Shown here: piece by piece, positions 41,089 to 49,608 of the stretch | How the letters are laid out: every line of letters starts with the position of its first letter | How positions within the stretch are numbered: position 1 is the stretch's first letter | Source of the DNA: Streptomyces termitum | GTDB taxonomy: Bacteria > Actinomycetota > Actinomycetes > Streptomycetales > Streptomycetaceae | Assembly (NCBI RefSeq): GCF_014650175.1 | Contig: NZ_BMUL01000008.1 | Span: forward strand, 300,898 to 364,897 | Direction: 5' to 3' | Length of the DNA: 64,000 nucleotides | Translations under genes and position numbers: made by a program | Notes under the pieces: model-generated | Databases searched by the model: none | What the model saw: only the letters and a program-made list of their open reading frames with translations | Told to the model about the DNA's origin: nothing

Positions 41089-41769
41089 GTGAGCCGGGTC
41101 ACGGGAACCGGTGCGGGCGGGCGGACAACAGTGGACGTGGACTATTCGATGTTTGCCAGGATCCGTGACGGTGATCCCGAGGCCTTCAGGGAACTGCACG
41201 CGGCACACGCCTCGCTGGTGTACCGCCACGCGGTCCGGATGACGGGCGACTGGTCGCTGGCCGAGGACGTGGTGCAGCTGACCTTCCTGGAGGCGTGGCG
41301 GCTGCGGGGCAAGCTGCGGGACGAGGGCGACGGCCCGCGCCCCTGGCTGATGGGCATCGCGGTGAACGTGCTGCGCAACACCACCCGGGCCGGACGCCGC
41401 CACCGGGCCGCGATGGACCGCATGCCCGCCCAGGAGACGGTGCCCGACTTCGCGGACGAACTCGTGGGCCGGATCGCGGACGCCGAGCAACTGGCCGCCG
41501 CCCGGCGCGCCCTGGGCCGGCTGCGCCGGGGCGAGCGCGAGGTCTTCACCCTGTGCGTGTGGTCGGGGATGAGCTACGCCGAGGTCGCCGCCACCCTGGA
41601 CGTCGCGGTCGGCACGGTCCGCTCCCGGCTGTCCCGGGCCCGGACCCGGCTGCGCGGGCTCGCCGAGGAGGAACTGAGGACGCCGGGGACGGAACCCGGC
41701 CCGGCGTCCGGACAAGTACGGGGTGACCGCGTCCCCGCGGCCCGGTCGATGGAGGAGGAGAACCGATGA
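41089..41769 (+). CDS. ECF-type RNA polymerase sigma factor
   Basis: Up to 226 residues. Region 2 is around MTGDWSLAEDVVQLTFLEAWRLR; region 4 is SYAEVAATLDVAVGTVRSRLSRARTRL, the DNA-recognition helix-turn-helix. The true start may be GTG 41131, since the first 14 residues are not family-like and GGAACC at 41104-41109 could be an autoregulatory ECF -35. The 3' end overlaps the next gene as ATGA, so the two are made together and the partner probably acts in the same signal path. Confidence 0.9.
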   Translation: MSRVTGTGAGGRTTVDVDYSMFARIRDGDPEAFRELHAAHASLVYRHAVRMTGDWSLAEDVVQLTFLEAWRLRGKLRDEGDGPRPWLMGIAVNVLRNTTRAGRRHRAAMDRMPAQETVPDFADELVGRIADAEQLAAARRALGRLRRGEREVFTLCVWSGMSYAEVAATLDVAVGTVRSRLSRARTRLRGLAEEELRTPGTEPGPASGQVRGDRVPAARSMEEENR

Positions 41770-42833
41770 TCCGCAACTTCAGGCGGGCGCAGGAACCGCT
41801 CGACCACGCGGAACTGGCCCGGCTGCTGCCCGCACCCGGTGACCCGGACCTCCGGCCCGACCGCCGCCTCGCTCTGGAGGAGCACCTCATGCAGCAGATC
41901 CAGCACGCCCCCGCGCCCGCGCCCGAGGCCCCGCGTCCCGCCCGCCCCCGGCGGCGCACCCTGCTCGTCGCCCTCCCGGTCGCCGCGGCGGCCGTGGCCG
42001 GCGTCCTGGCCTTCCAGCTCCTCGGCTCCGCCTCCCACGACGGGACGGCGGCCCCGCTGACCCGGGTGCCCGCCCCGGTGGTGCGGATCGAGGCGGGCAG
42101 CGCCGAGAAGCTGGACGCCACGATCCGGCAGATCTCCACGGCGGCGGCCCGGCAGCGGGAGCCGAAGGTCGGCCCCGGCCAGTTCCTGTACGTCAAGAGC
42201 CAGGTGTCGTACCTGGTGACCGAGGTGGACTTCGACAAGAACACGGAGACCGCCTTCGTCCAGGAGCTGCACCCGCGCGAGGTGTGGAAGTCCCGGGACG
42301 GCTCCCGGGGCTACCTGATCGAGCCGGGCAACAGCCCGGCCGGGGGCGAGCCCCTCGACACCGACGTCCCGTCCCACATCAACGCGCCCTCGTACGACCT
42401 CCTGAGGACGCTGCCCACCGACCCCGACGCGCTGCTGGCGAAGATCTACGCCGAGGGCGAGGGCAAGGGCCGCAACCGGTACCAGCAGGCCTTCACCACC
42501 ATCGGCGACCTGGTCGGCGAGCAGGCCCCGCCCGCCGGGCTGGCCTCGGCGCTCTACCGGGCCGCCGCGAAGATCCCCGGCGTCGTCGTGGTCGAGCACG
42601 CCAAGGACGCCGCGGGGCGCGACGGACTGGCCGTGGCCCGGACGGACGAGACCGCGGGCGAGCGCACCGAGCTGATCTTCGACCGCCGGAGCTTCACCTA
42701 CCTCGGCCAGCGCACCATCCAGGTCGAGGAGGTGAAGGGCCTCAAGCCCGGCACCGTCACCGGCCGCACCGCCGTCATCGAGCGCGGCGTCGCCGACGTC
42801 CTGGGCAACCGCCCCGGCACCGGCGGCGCTTGA
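41766..42833 (+). CDS. CU044_5270-family membrane protein, sigma-factor partner
   Basis: 355 residues. A cytoplasmic N-terminus of about 60 residues, one membrane helix at about 66-86 (RRTLLVALPVAAAAVAGVLA) and a large extracytoplasmic C-terminal domain with GQFLYVKSQVSYLV. In actinomycetes such genes regularly follow ECF sigma factors. I infer an anti-sigma or signal-sensing role, although a classical zinc anti-sigma motif (HxxxCxxC) is absent. ATGA overlap with the sigma gene. Confidence 0.85.
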   Translation: MIRNFRRAQEPLDHAELARLLPAPGDPDLRPDRRLALEEHLMQQIQHAPAPAPEAPRPARPRRRTLLVALPVAAAAVAGVLAFQLLGSASHDGTAAPLTRVPAPVVRIEAGSAEKLDATIRQISTAAARQREPKVGPGQFLYVKSQVSYLVTEVDFDKNTETAFVQELHPREVWKSRDGSRGYLIEPGNSPAGGEPLDTDVPSHINAPSYDLLRTLPTDPDALLAKIYAEGEGKGRNRYQQAFTTIGDLVGEQAPPAGLASALYRAAAKIPGVVVVEHAKDAAGRDGLAVARTDETAGERTELIFDRRSFTYLGQRTIQVEEVKGLKPGTVTGRTAVIERGVADVLGNRPGTGGA

Positions 42834-42839
42834 AGCCTC

Positions 42840-42880
42840 CGTGTCCCGGGCCCCGGCGGTGCGCCGCGGCCCGGGACACG
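42840..42880. terminator. Hairpin terminator between convergent genes
   Basis: A perfect 13-bp stem (42840-42852 with 42868-42880) and 15-nt loop, 7 nt after the plus-strand stop at 42833 and ahead of the minus-strand ferredoxin stop at 42958. It could serve both. Confidence 0.75.
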
Positions 42881-42957
42881 GTGCCGTCACCGCCCCGGCC
42901 GGGGCGCGGGGCTCCCCGTCCCGCGCCGGCCCGGGGCCCGGTGCCGCCCGCCGGTCC

Positions 42958-43161
42958 TCACGGTCCGGCCGGCGCCCCGAGGGTGACGGCGCGTACGGGG
43001 CAGGCGCGGGCGGCCTCGCGGACCAGCGTCCCGCCCCCGCCGTCCTCGCGGCCGGGCAGGACGGTGCCGAAGCCGTCGTCGTCCTGGGTGAAGACGTCCG
43101 GGGCGAGCAGGGCACACTGCCCGGCCCCGATGCAGACGTCCGTGTCGATCGCTACGCGCAC
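42958..43161 (-). CDS. [3Fe-4S]-type ferredoxin
   Basis: 67 residues. The cluster Cys are in CIGAGQC (Cx5C) and the later CPVRAV, lacking the second Cys of a 4Fe-4S site; this is the [3Fe-4S] pattern of Streptomyces P450 ferredoxins. GTG 43161 has a strong AAGGAGG upstream. It lies 50 nt after the P450 stop and surely donates electrons to it. Confidence 0.92.
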   Translation of the reverse strand: MRVAIDTDVCIGAGQCALLAPDVFTQDDDGFGTVLPGREDGGGGTLVREAARACPVRAVTLGAPAGP

Positions 43162-43211
43162 CGGCCGTTCCTCCTTCTCCTCGCGTCCGGTCCCCGGCCC
43201 CGTCGCCCCGC

Positions 43212-44444
43212 TCACCAGGCGACGGGGAGTTCGAGCATCCCCTGGATCGTGTCGCCCGGCTTGAAGGGGATCTCCTCGGCCGGTGCGGCGAGGCGCAGCC
43301 CCGGCAGCCGGCGCAGCAGCGTCCCGAGGGCGATCTCCAGTTCCGTACGGGCGAGGTTCTGCCCCAGGCACTGGTGGATGCCGAAGCCGAAGGCGACGTG
43401 GTGCCGGGCGGACCGGTCCCAGTCGAGGGTGTCGGGGGCGGCGTAGACGGTGCCGTCGCGGTTGATGAGGGAGGTGGAGAAGACCACGCCGTCGCCCGCG
43501 CGGATGACCTCGCCGTCGGTCTCCACGTCCTCGCGGGCGACGCGCAGCATGCCGTCCGCGATCGACAGGAAGCGCAGCAGCTCCTCCACTGCGGCGGGCA
43601 GCAGGCCGGGGTCCGCGCGGAGCCGGGCCAGCCGCTCGGGGTGGTTCAGCAGGGTGTACGTCCCCAGGGAGATCATGTTGGCGGTGGTCTCGTGCCCGGC
43701 GACGAGCAGGATCGTCGCGAGCTGGACCAGTTCCTGCCGGTCGGGGCCGCCCTCCGCCGCCTGCCGGGCCACCAGGTCGTCCAGCACGCCCTCGCCCGGT
43801 GTCGTGCGCTTGCCGTCGACGAGGGCGCCGAGGTACTCCTCCAGTCGGGCGAGGGCGTCCTCGGTGTCCTCGGCCGTGGGGCCGCGCAGCAGCCGCCGGG
43901 ACTGCTCCTCGAAGAAGGCGTGGTCCTCGTAGGGGATGCCGAGGAGGTCGCAGATGACGATCGACGGCACCGGCAGCGCGAAGTCCTCCACCAGTTCGGC
44001 GGGGGGTCCGGCGGCCTCCATGGCGTCGATCAGCCGGTCCACGGTGGCCTGGATCCGGGGGCGCAGGCCGTCCGTGCGCTTGAGGGAGAAGCTCGGGATG
44101 AGCAGCCTGCGCTGGGCGTTGTGCTCGGGGTCGTCCCAGCCGAGCAGCGCGGCCCGCCTGCGGCGGCGCAGCGGGGCGGCGCGTTCGGTGGGGATCGGGA
44201 AGTCGGGCCGGGTGGAGTCGGTGGAGAACCGCTGGTCGGCGAGGAGCGCGCGGGCGGTCCGGTGGCCGGAGACCAGCCACACCTCCCGGCCGTCCCAGAG
44301 GGTGACCCGGGACAGGGGGCGGTCCTCGCGCAGGGGGTCGTAGGCGGCCGGCGGGTGGTAGGGGCAGGTCCGGCTCTGGGGGAAGGCGACGGCGCCTTCC
44401 CCGCTCGCCGCTTCTCGGGCGGTCTCTTCTTCGGCGGTCGTCAT
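43212..44444 (-). CDS. Cytochrome P450, CYP105-like
   Basis: 410 residues, soluble bacterial P450. I-helix AGHETTAN, K-helix ExxR in EELLR, heme loop FGFGIHQCLGQNLAR with the Cys ligand. TCPYHPPAAYDPLRED near the N-terminus, the heme-loop sequence and the adjacent ferredoxin suggest CYP105, a family that hydroxylates xenobiotics, vitamin D, macrolides and steroids. A link with the steroid cluster about 4 kb away is possible but not shown. A 13-bp palindrome lies 53 nt upstream of the start. Confidence 0.92.
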   Translation of the reverse strand: MTTAEEETAREAASGEGAVAFPQSRTCPYHPPAAYDPLREDRPLSRVTLWDGREVWLVSGHRTARALLADQRFSTDSTRPDFPIPTERAAPLRRRRRAALLGWDDPEHNAQRRLLIPSFSLKRTDGLRPRIQATVDRLIDAMEAAGPPAELVEDFALPVPSIVICDLLGIPYEDHAFFEEQSRRLLRGPTAEDTEDALARLEEYLGALVDGKRTTPGEGVLDDLVARQAAEGGPDRQELVQLATILLVAGHETTANMISLGTYTLLNHPERLARLRADPGLLPAAVEELLRFLSIADGMLRVAREDVETDGEVIRAGDGVVFSTSLINRDGTVYAAPDTLDWDRSARHHVAFGFGIHQCLGQNLARTELEIALGTLLRRLPGLRLAAPAEEIPFKPGDTIQGMLELPVAW

Positions 44445-44496
44445 CGGAGAACCTCGCAGACGGCTGGTCGTCGGGTCCGGCGTCGCCTCCCACTAC

Positions 44497-44509
44497 ATGC
44501 CTCAGGCAT
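44497..44509. promoter_or_regulatory. Palindrome upstream of the P450 gene
   Basis: ATGCCTCAGGCAT, 6+1+6 perfect arms, in the 185-nt gap between the hydrolase stop and the P450 start. It may be an operator for a TetR-type regulator coded elsewhere. Nothing else is evident in 44445-44629. Confidence 0.4.
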
Positions 44510-44629
44510 CTATCCGGTCTACGCGGAGTTCGGCCAATCCACCGGAACGGAGGAGTCCCTCCGGCCGCCCGGGCCGCCGAAGAGCGGTCGGGCGGCGATC
44601 GGATGACGACAAGAAGAGATCAAAGAAGG

Positions 44630-46099
44630 TCAGGAAGCGGTCAGGTGATGGCGGACGGCGGCCATCGCCCGGGTCACGGCCGCCCGGGAGGCGTCGGTGG
44701 GGTCCAGCGTCTCGAAGCCGTGCCGGCCCTCCGGCACGTCCACGACCTCCACGTCCGTCCCGTGCTCCCCGGCCGCGGCCAGAAAGGCGCGGACCGTCGC
44801 GGCGAAGGGGGCGTGCTCGCGGCCGGCCCGGGTGAGGACGAGCGGGAGCCGGCCGGTGCCAAAGAGCGCGGCGACCGGACGGAAGCGGGCGTCGACCGCG
44901 TCCCAGCCGGGCGGCGGGGCCAGCACCGGATAGCTGAGCGCCAGGCAGCGCAGCCACGGCGGGGGCGCGGCCAGCCAGTCCGCCGCGAGAAGGCCCCCGG
45001 CGGAGAAGAACCAGAGGGCGACCCGGTCCGGGTCGGTCCGGGGGTGGGCGCGGACCCGCTCCACCGCCTCGGCCAGGTCGGCGGCGGCGCGCGGGTAGTC
45101 GGTGAGGGCGTGCAGCCGGTGGTCCAGGGTGGCGCCGACGAGCCCGGCGTCCGCCGCGAGGCGGCCGTACCCGAGCAGGAACGGGGTGTCGCGCGGGGTG
45201 GGCCGGCGACCGGGGTCGACGGGCCCGCCGTGGACGAGGACGACCGTCGGCCGGGGCTCCTCCCCGGCGGGGAGGTGGAGGTCGACGCGGCCGTGCCGCT
45301 CCCGGGGCGCCACCGGCGGATCGAGGAGGAAGTCGGCCGTCTCGTACGAGGGTTGGTCCTCGGGGACGACGAGCCGGCGGCCGCCGCCCGCCGCCGCGCG
45401 CAGCAGGACGTCGGCGAGTTCGGCCGGGGCGGAGAGCATCGGCCAGTGCCCGGTGGGGAGTTCGAAGAGGGTGAAGTCGGGCCCGACGCGCTCGCGGAAC
45501 TGCGGCGGACCGGCGTGGACCACCATCTCGACGGTCTCGATGCCGGGCCCGTCGGCCGTGCACATCACGCCGCTGGCGGGCAGCCGGTGGACGGCGCCGC
45601 CGAGCCGCAGCGGCTCGGTGAGGGTCCGGGCCGGCTGGGGCGCGGCGAGCCGGTCGAGCCGGTCGAGGTCCCGCGCGCCCACGCCGTCGAGGGCGCCCCA
45701 GCGGGCCCACTCCTCCCCCCGGGGCGGCGGGAGCGGCGCCGGGTCGTGCGCGAGCCGGTCGCGGACCTCCGCGTCGCGCACCAGGAGCAGGGCCGGGTCG
45801 CCGTGGCCGGGCAGCCCGGCGGCGACGTACACCACCCGGGCGACCCGGTGGGGGCGCCGGTCGGCGGCGGCGAGCACCGGGTGGATGCCGTAGTCGTGCC
45901 CGACGAGGACGACCCTAGGCTCCTCGATCCGGTCGAGGAGCCGCAGCAACTCCCCGACGTGGGCGCCGAGTCCGGCGCCGGGGTCCGGGTCGAAGGTGAC
46001 CGGGTGCGCGGTGGCCCCGGCCGCCCGCAGCCGCCGGGCGACCCCGTCCCACACCCACCCGCCGGTGAAGGCACCCCCCACCAGAACGAACGCCGTCAT
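44630..46099 (-). CDS. Double alpha/beta-hydrolase fusion protein
   Basis: 489 residues in one frame. Residues 1 to about 250 form an alpha/beta-hydrolase beginning FVLVGGAFTGGWVW, with the nucleophile elbow VGHDYG (Asp, as in epoxide hydrolases and dehalogenases, not Ser) and a late GHWPML His. From about 275 a second hydrolase follows with HGGPVDPG (oxyanion HGG), elbow FFSAGG with Ser, and late His in EGRHGFETL. ATG 46099 has GAGGAGG upstream. The promoter is of MerR type and divergent from a MerR gene, so it is probably an inducible detoxification enzyme. Confidence 0.82.
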   Translation of the reverse strand: MTAFVLVGGAFTGGWVWDGVARRLRAAGATAHPVTFDPDPGAGLGAHVGELLRLLDRIEEPRVVLVGHDYGIHPVLAAADRRPHRVARVVYVAAGLPGHGDPALLLVRDAEVRDRLAHDPAPLPPPRGEEWARWGALDGVGARDLDRLDRLAAPQPARTLTEPLRLGGAVHRLPASGVMCTADGPGIETVEMVVHAGPPQFRERVGPDFTLFELPTGHWPMLSAPAELADVLLRAAAGGGRRLVVPEDQPSYETADFLLDPPVAPRERHGRVDLHLPAGEEPRPTVVLVHGGPVDPGRRPTPRDTPFLLGYGRLAADAGLVGATLDHRLHALTDYPRAAADLAEAVERVRAHPRTDPDRVALWFFSAGGLLAADWLAAPPPWLRCLALSYPVLAPPPGWDAVDARFRPVAALFGTGRLPLVLTRAGREHAPFAATVRAFLAAAGEHGTDVEVVDVPEGRHGFETLDPTDASRAAVTRAMAAVRHHLTAS

Positions 46100-46151
46100 G
46101 ACCGCCTCCTCGTGTCCGTGTCCGTCGCGGCCGTCCGCGACGGCCGTCCGC

Positions 46152-46182
46152 AGGCTAGGAGCTCCCCCCGGGGGAGGTTCCA
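46152..46182 (-). promoter_or_regulatory. MerR-type promoter with 19-bp spacer
   Basis: On the minus strand: -35 TGGAAC (46182-46177), a spacer of exactly 19 bp, and -10 TAGCCT (46157-46152). The spacer holds the perfect palindrome CTCCCCCCGGGGGAG (plus 46162-46176). Long spacers with a central dyad mark promoters that MerR proteins activate by twisting DNA. It drives the double hydrolase. Confidence 0.72.
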
Positions 46183-46230
46183 CCCCGCGCGGCGGCGGTT
46201 ATCGTCGGCGGCGGAAGGCGGGAGGTGGCC

Positions 46231-47145
46231 GTGACGGGCGGAGCGGACGGCGCGGACGGGACGTGGAGCATCGGCGAACTCGCCGGGCGGGCCGGGGTGA
46301 CGGTGAAGACCGTGCGCCACTACTCGGACCGGGGGCTGCTCCCGGAGGAGGGCCGCAGCGGCGGCGGACACCGGCGGTACGGGCCCGGGGCGCTCGTCCG
46401 GCTGCGGGAGATCCGGTCGCTGCGCGCCCTGGGGCTCGGCCTGCCGGAGGTGGCGCGGGCGCTGGAGGGCGGCGCCCCGCTGGCGGAGGCGGTCGCCGGG
46501 CGGCTGCGGGACGTGGCGCGCGAGCGGGTCGCGCTGGCCTGGCGGGAGGCGTCGCTGCGGCTCCTGGCGGAGTGCGACGGCGCCGAACGGGCCTCGCTGC
46601 TGCCGCTGCTGGGCGCGTCGGCGCTGCCGCCGGGGACCGACGCGGTGGTGCGGTTCTGGCGGCGGTCGCTGCCCGTGCGGCTGCCCCGGCCGCTGGTCGC
46701 GCGGGTGCTGGACGAGGTGGTGCCGGTGGTGCCGGACGAGCCGTCGCCGCAGGAGGTACGGGCCTTCGCCCGGCTGGGCGCCCTCGTCACGGACCCCCGC
46801 CCGGACCGGTCCCCGGCCCCGCCGCTGCCCGGCGAGCGCTACCGGGCGGCCGTCCTGTACGAGGGGCTGGCCGAGGCGTACGGCCTGGCGGGCGCGCGGG
46901 CGCGGGCCGGGCGGCCGCCCGCCGGACCGGAGGCCCTGGACTGCTTCGTGGAGGCGTACGCCCGCTCCCTCGGCGCGGCCGACTCCCCCGCCTTCCGGCG
47001 GCGCCTCGCCGGGCTGCTGGCCCGCGAGGAGACGGGGGTGATGGCGCGCTACTGGAAGCTGGCCGCGCCGCTCCTCGCCCCGCACCGACCGGCCCTCGGC
47101 CTCCTCCACCACCACCTCGCCCGGGCCCTGCCCGATCCCTCCTGA
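46231..47145 (+). CDS. MerR-family transcriptional regulator
   Basis: 304 residues from GTG 46231, which has GGGAGG 5 nt upstream (another GTG is two codons earlier). Winged HTH: SIGELAGRAGVTVKTVRHYSDRGLLPE, then RRYGPGALVRLREIRSLRALGLGL. The long C-terminal part, about 220 residues, is an alpha-helical ligand domain with no Cys cluster, so the signal is likely organic rather than a metal. Divergent from the double hydrolase, which it should control from the shared palindrome. Confidence 0.9.
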   Translation: MTGGADGADGTWSIGELAGRAGVTVKTVRHYSDRGLLPEEGRSGGGHRRYGPGALVRLREIRSLRALGLGLPEVARALEGGAPLAEAVAGRLRDVARERVALAWREASLRLLAECDGAERASLLPLLGASALPPGTDAVVRFWRRSLPVRLPRPLVARVLDEVVPVVPDEPSPQEVRAFARLGALVTDPRPDRSPAPPLPGERYRAAVLYEGLAEAYGLAGARARAGRPPAGPEALDCFVEAYARSLGAADSPAFRRRLAGLLAREETGVMARYWKLAAPLLAPHRPALGLLHHHLARALPDPS

Positions 47146-47169
47146 GGCGCGCCCGGCCGGTGCCGGGGG

Positions 47170-48387
47170 TCAGGCGCGGGCGGGGACCCGGACGGTCTCG
47201 ACCCAGGGCGGCGGCTGGGGGGCATTCGCGCCGACGAGGGCGGCGATCAGGCGGGCGGAGAGGGGTTCCGGGGGCCAGGGGGTGCAGCCGTCGGTGAGGA
47301 CGACGACGATGCCCGGCGGGTCGGGGGCGGCCAGGGCCGTACGGATGCCGACGGTCATGTCGGTGCCGCCGCCGCCCGCGAGTTCGACCTGGTCGGCGGA
47401 GGAGACCCGGGTGACGGCGTGGACGTCGGCGTCGCAGGCGAGGACGGGGACGCGGCGGCCGCCGACGCCGACCTCGCGCAGCACGCCCGCGATCTCGGCG
47501 AGCGCGGCGGCGAGGTCGTCCGGGCCCATGGAGCCGGAGGTGTCGACGACGACGGCCACCCGGGGCAGCGGTCTGCGCAGGCTGGGGAGGACCACCCGGC
47601 CGCCGAGGGCCGGGGTGCGGCGCGAGGGGCGGCGGTAGGTGTAGTCGACCGCGCCGGCCGCCCAGGCGGCGGCCTCGCGGACGGCTCCGGCGAGCGCCCG
47701 GCGCCAGTCGACGACGGGTTCGAGGACCTCTTCCGCCCAGCGCCGCCAGCCCGCCGGGAGGGTGCCCCGGGTGCGCGCGTGGGCCCGGACGGCCTGGGCG
47801 GTCCGGCGGCGCAGCGCCTCGGCCTCGGCCGGGCCGAGTCCGGTGGCGGCGGTGGCGGCGGGCCCGTCCAGGTCCCACGGGGCGGGGGTGCCGTGGGCGC
47901 CGGAGCCGCAGTCGGGCAGCGGCGGGGGCGAGGCCGGGAGGCCGTTCAGGTACTCCTCGAAGAGGCGGCCGGCCGGGAGTCCGAAGAGGTGGGGCTCCAC
48001 GCGGCCCGGGGGCAGCCGCAGCCCGTCGGCGACGAGGTCGTCGTTGATCTCGCAGTCCTGGGCCAGGTTGACGCGGAGGTGGTCGCGCCGGTCGGCGGGC
48101 GGCAGCCGGTCGGCCCGGCCGTGGTGGTCGCGCAGCAGGTGGGCGGCCTCGTGGATCCACACCCCGGCCAGTTCCTCGACCTCCGTCGCGTCGACGAAGG
48201 CGGGTGCGACGTAGCAGCGCCAGTACCGGTCCACCGCCATGGTGGCCACCCGCCGGGTGGGGACGACGGTCAGGGCGTAGAGGGCGGAGGCGAGGTACGG
48301 GCGGGCCTCGGCGGCCTTGTAGCGGGCGGCCAGCAGTTTGGCGCGGTCGAGGCCGTCGCCGGGCGCGGGGTCCGGGGAGGGGGGCAC
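47170..48387 (-). CDS. DUF2201-type protein: zinc metallopeptidase-like plus VWA domain
   Basis: 405 residues. N-terminal part with a HEAAH zinc motif (H79-H83) and DCEIND after it, as in the DUF2201 peptidase-like domain. The C-terminal part is a von Willebrand A domain with MIDAS DTSGSMG (Asp about 282), then GGGGTDM and VLTDG. VWA proteins of this kind work with MoxR AAA+ ATPases as chaperone or metal-insertion machines. Its MoxR partner lies 12 nt upstream in the same operon. The zinc motif suggests a protease or a peptide-binding fold. Confidence 0.88.
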   Translation of the reverse strand: MPPSPDPAPGDGLDRAKLLAARYKAAEARPYLASALYALTVVPTRRVATMAVDRYWRCYVAPAFVDATEVEELAGVWIHEAAHLLRDHHGRADRLPPADRRDHLRVNLAQDCEINDDLVADGLRLPPGRVEPHLFGLPAGRLFEEYLNGLPASPPPLPDCGSGAHGTPAPWDLDGPAATAATGLGPAEAEALRRRTAQAVRAHARTRGTLPAGWRRWAEEVLEPVVDWRRALAGAVREAAAWAAGAVDYTYRRPSRRTPALGGRVVLPSLRRPLPRVAVVVDTSGSMGPDDLAAALAEIAGVLREVGVGGRRVPVLACDADVHAVTRVSSADQVELAGGGGTDMTVGIRTALAAPDPPGIVVVLTDGCTPWPPEPLSARLIAALVGANAPQPPPWVETVRVPARA

Positions 48388-48399
48388 GGGCGGGGCCGG

Positions 48400-49608
48400 T
48401 CAGCGCGCGCCGGGCAGGGCGCCGGCGAGCTGGAGGAGTTCGAGGAAGGCGTCGATGCCGGGCGGGACGGGCCAGTCCGGGGCGCGCAGCGCGGCGAGGT
48501 CGCGGGCGGCGCGGGCGGCCACGTCGGGCACCCCGGCGTCCACGGCCTTGGCGAGGACCTCCCAGCCGGCCTCCCAGCGGGGGCGGGTCGGTTCGCTCTG
48601 CACGGCGGCGACGACGGCGATGAGGAAGGCGAGCTGGCGGTCGCCGCGTTCGGGCAGGGCGAAGGCGGCCGGGTCGGCGAGGACCCGGTCGGGGTCGGGC
48701 AGGTCCAGGTTCTCCAGGTAGGAGAGGAGTTCGAGGCCGGCGGCCTCGCCGACGGCGCCGGTGAGGGCGGCGGCCAGGGCCTCGCGTCCGGCGCCCGCCG
48801 CGTAGCCGGTGGCCAGCAGGCGCAGGGCCATCTCCCAGGTGCGGGGCGAGGGCCAGGCGCGGCCCCGGCTCTCGGCGTCCTTCGGCAGGTGGTGGGCGAG
48901 GCCGGGGCGGGCGGTCAGGAAGCCGCCGACGACGCCCCGGGCGCGGGCGACGGCGCCGGGGACCCGGCCGGGCGCCACGGTCGGCAGGGCGGTCTCGGGC
49001 CAGGTGCCGGTCATGCCCCGGGCCACGGTGCGCGGGTCGTGCGTCCAGTCGAGGTGCACGAAGCGGTTGGCGAGCGGCGGGCTGAGGTGCCAGCCGTCGG
49101 CGGCGCTGGCGGGCGGGTTGGCGGCGGCGACGATCCGGACCGACGGGGGCAGGGCGAGGCTGCCGACCCGGCGTTCGAGGACGACGCGCAGCAGGGCGGC
49201 CTGCACGGCGGGCGGGGCCGAGGAGAGTTCGTCGAAGAAGAGCAGGCCGTGGCCGGTGCGGGCGAGCCGGACGGCCCAGTCCGGGGGTGCCATCGGCACG
49301 CCGGAGGCGGCCGGGTCGTCGCCGACGACGGGGAGCCCGGCGAAGTCGGACGGTTCGTGGACGCTGGCGACGACGGTCTCCAGGTGGACGCCGAGGGCGT
49401 CGGCGAGCTGCCGCAGGCCGGCGGACTTGCCGATGCCGGGCTCGCCCCACAGCAGGACGGGCTGATTGGCCGTCACCGCCAGGGCGAGGGCCTCCAGTTG
49501 GGGGCTGGCGGCGGGTTCGGTCCGGGTGGTGTCGAGGCGGGCGTTGAGGGCGTCGGCGGCCGCGAGGGCGGCGGGCACGGCGGGCGCGGACGCGGCGGGG
49601 ATCGTCAT
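48400..49608 (-). CDS. MoxR-type AAA+ ATPase
   Basis: 402 residues. Walker A LLWGEPGIGKSAGL (about 52-65), Walker B LLFFDELSSA, sensor 1 in RIVAAANPP, and a Pro-rich arginine-finger region LANRFVHLDW. It should form a hexamer that works with the VWA protein encoded next. ATG 49608 overlaps the ankyrin gene stop as ATGA. Third gene of the coupled LRR-Ank-MoxR-VWA operon. Confidence 0.9.
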   Translation of the reverse strand: MTIPAASAPAVPAALAAADALNARLDTTRTEPAASPQLEALALAVTANQPVLLWGEPGIGKSAGLRQLADALGVHLETVVASVHEPSDFAGLPVVGDDPAASGVPMAPPDWAVRLARTGHGLLFFDELSSAPPAVQAALLRVVLERRVGSLALPPSVRIVAAANPPASAADGWHLSPPLANRFVHLDWTHDPRTVARGMTGTWPETALPTVAPGRVPGAVARARGVVGGFLTARPGLAHHLPKDAESRGRAWPSPRTWEMALRLLATGYAAGAGREALAAALTGAVGEAAGLELLSYLENLDLPDPDRVLADPAAFALPERGDRQLAFLIAVVAAVQSEPTRPRWEAGWEVLAKAVDAGVPDVAARAARDLAALRAPDWPVPPGIDAFLELLQLAGALPGAR

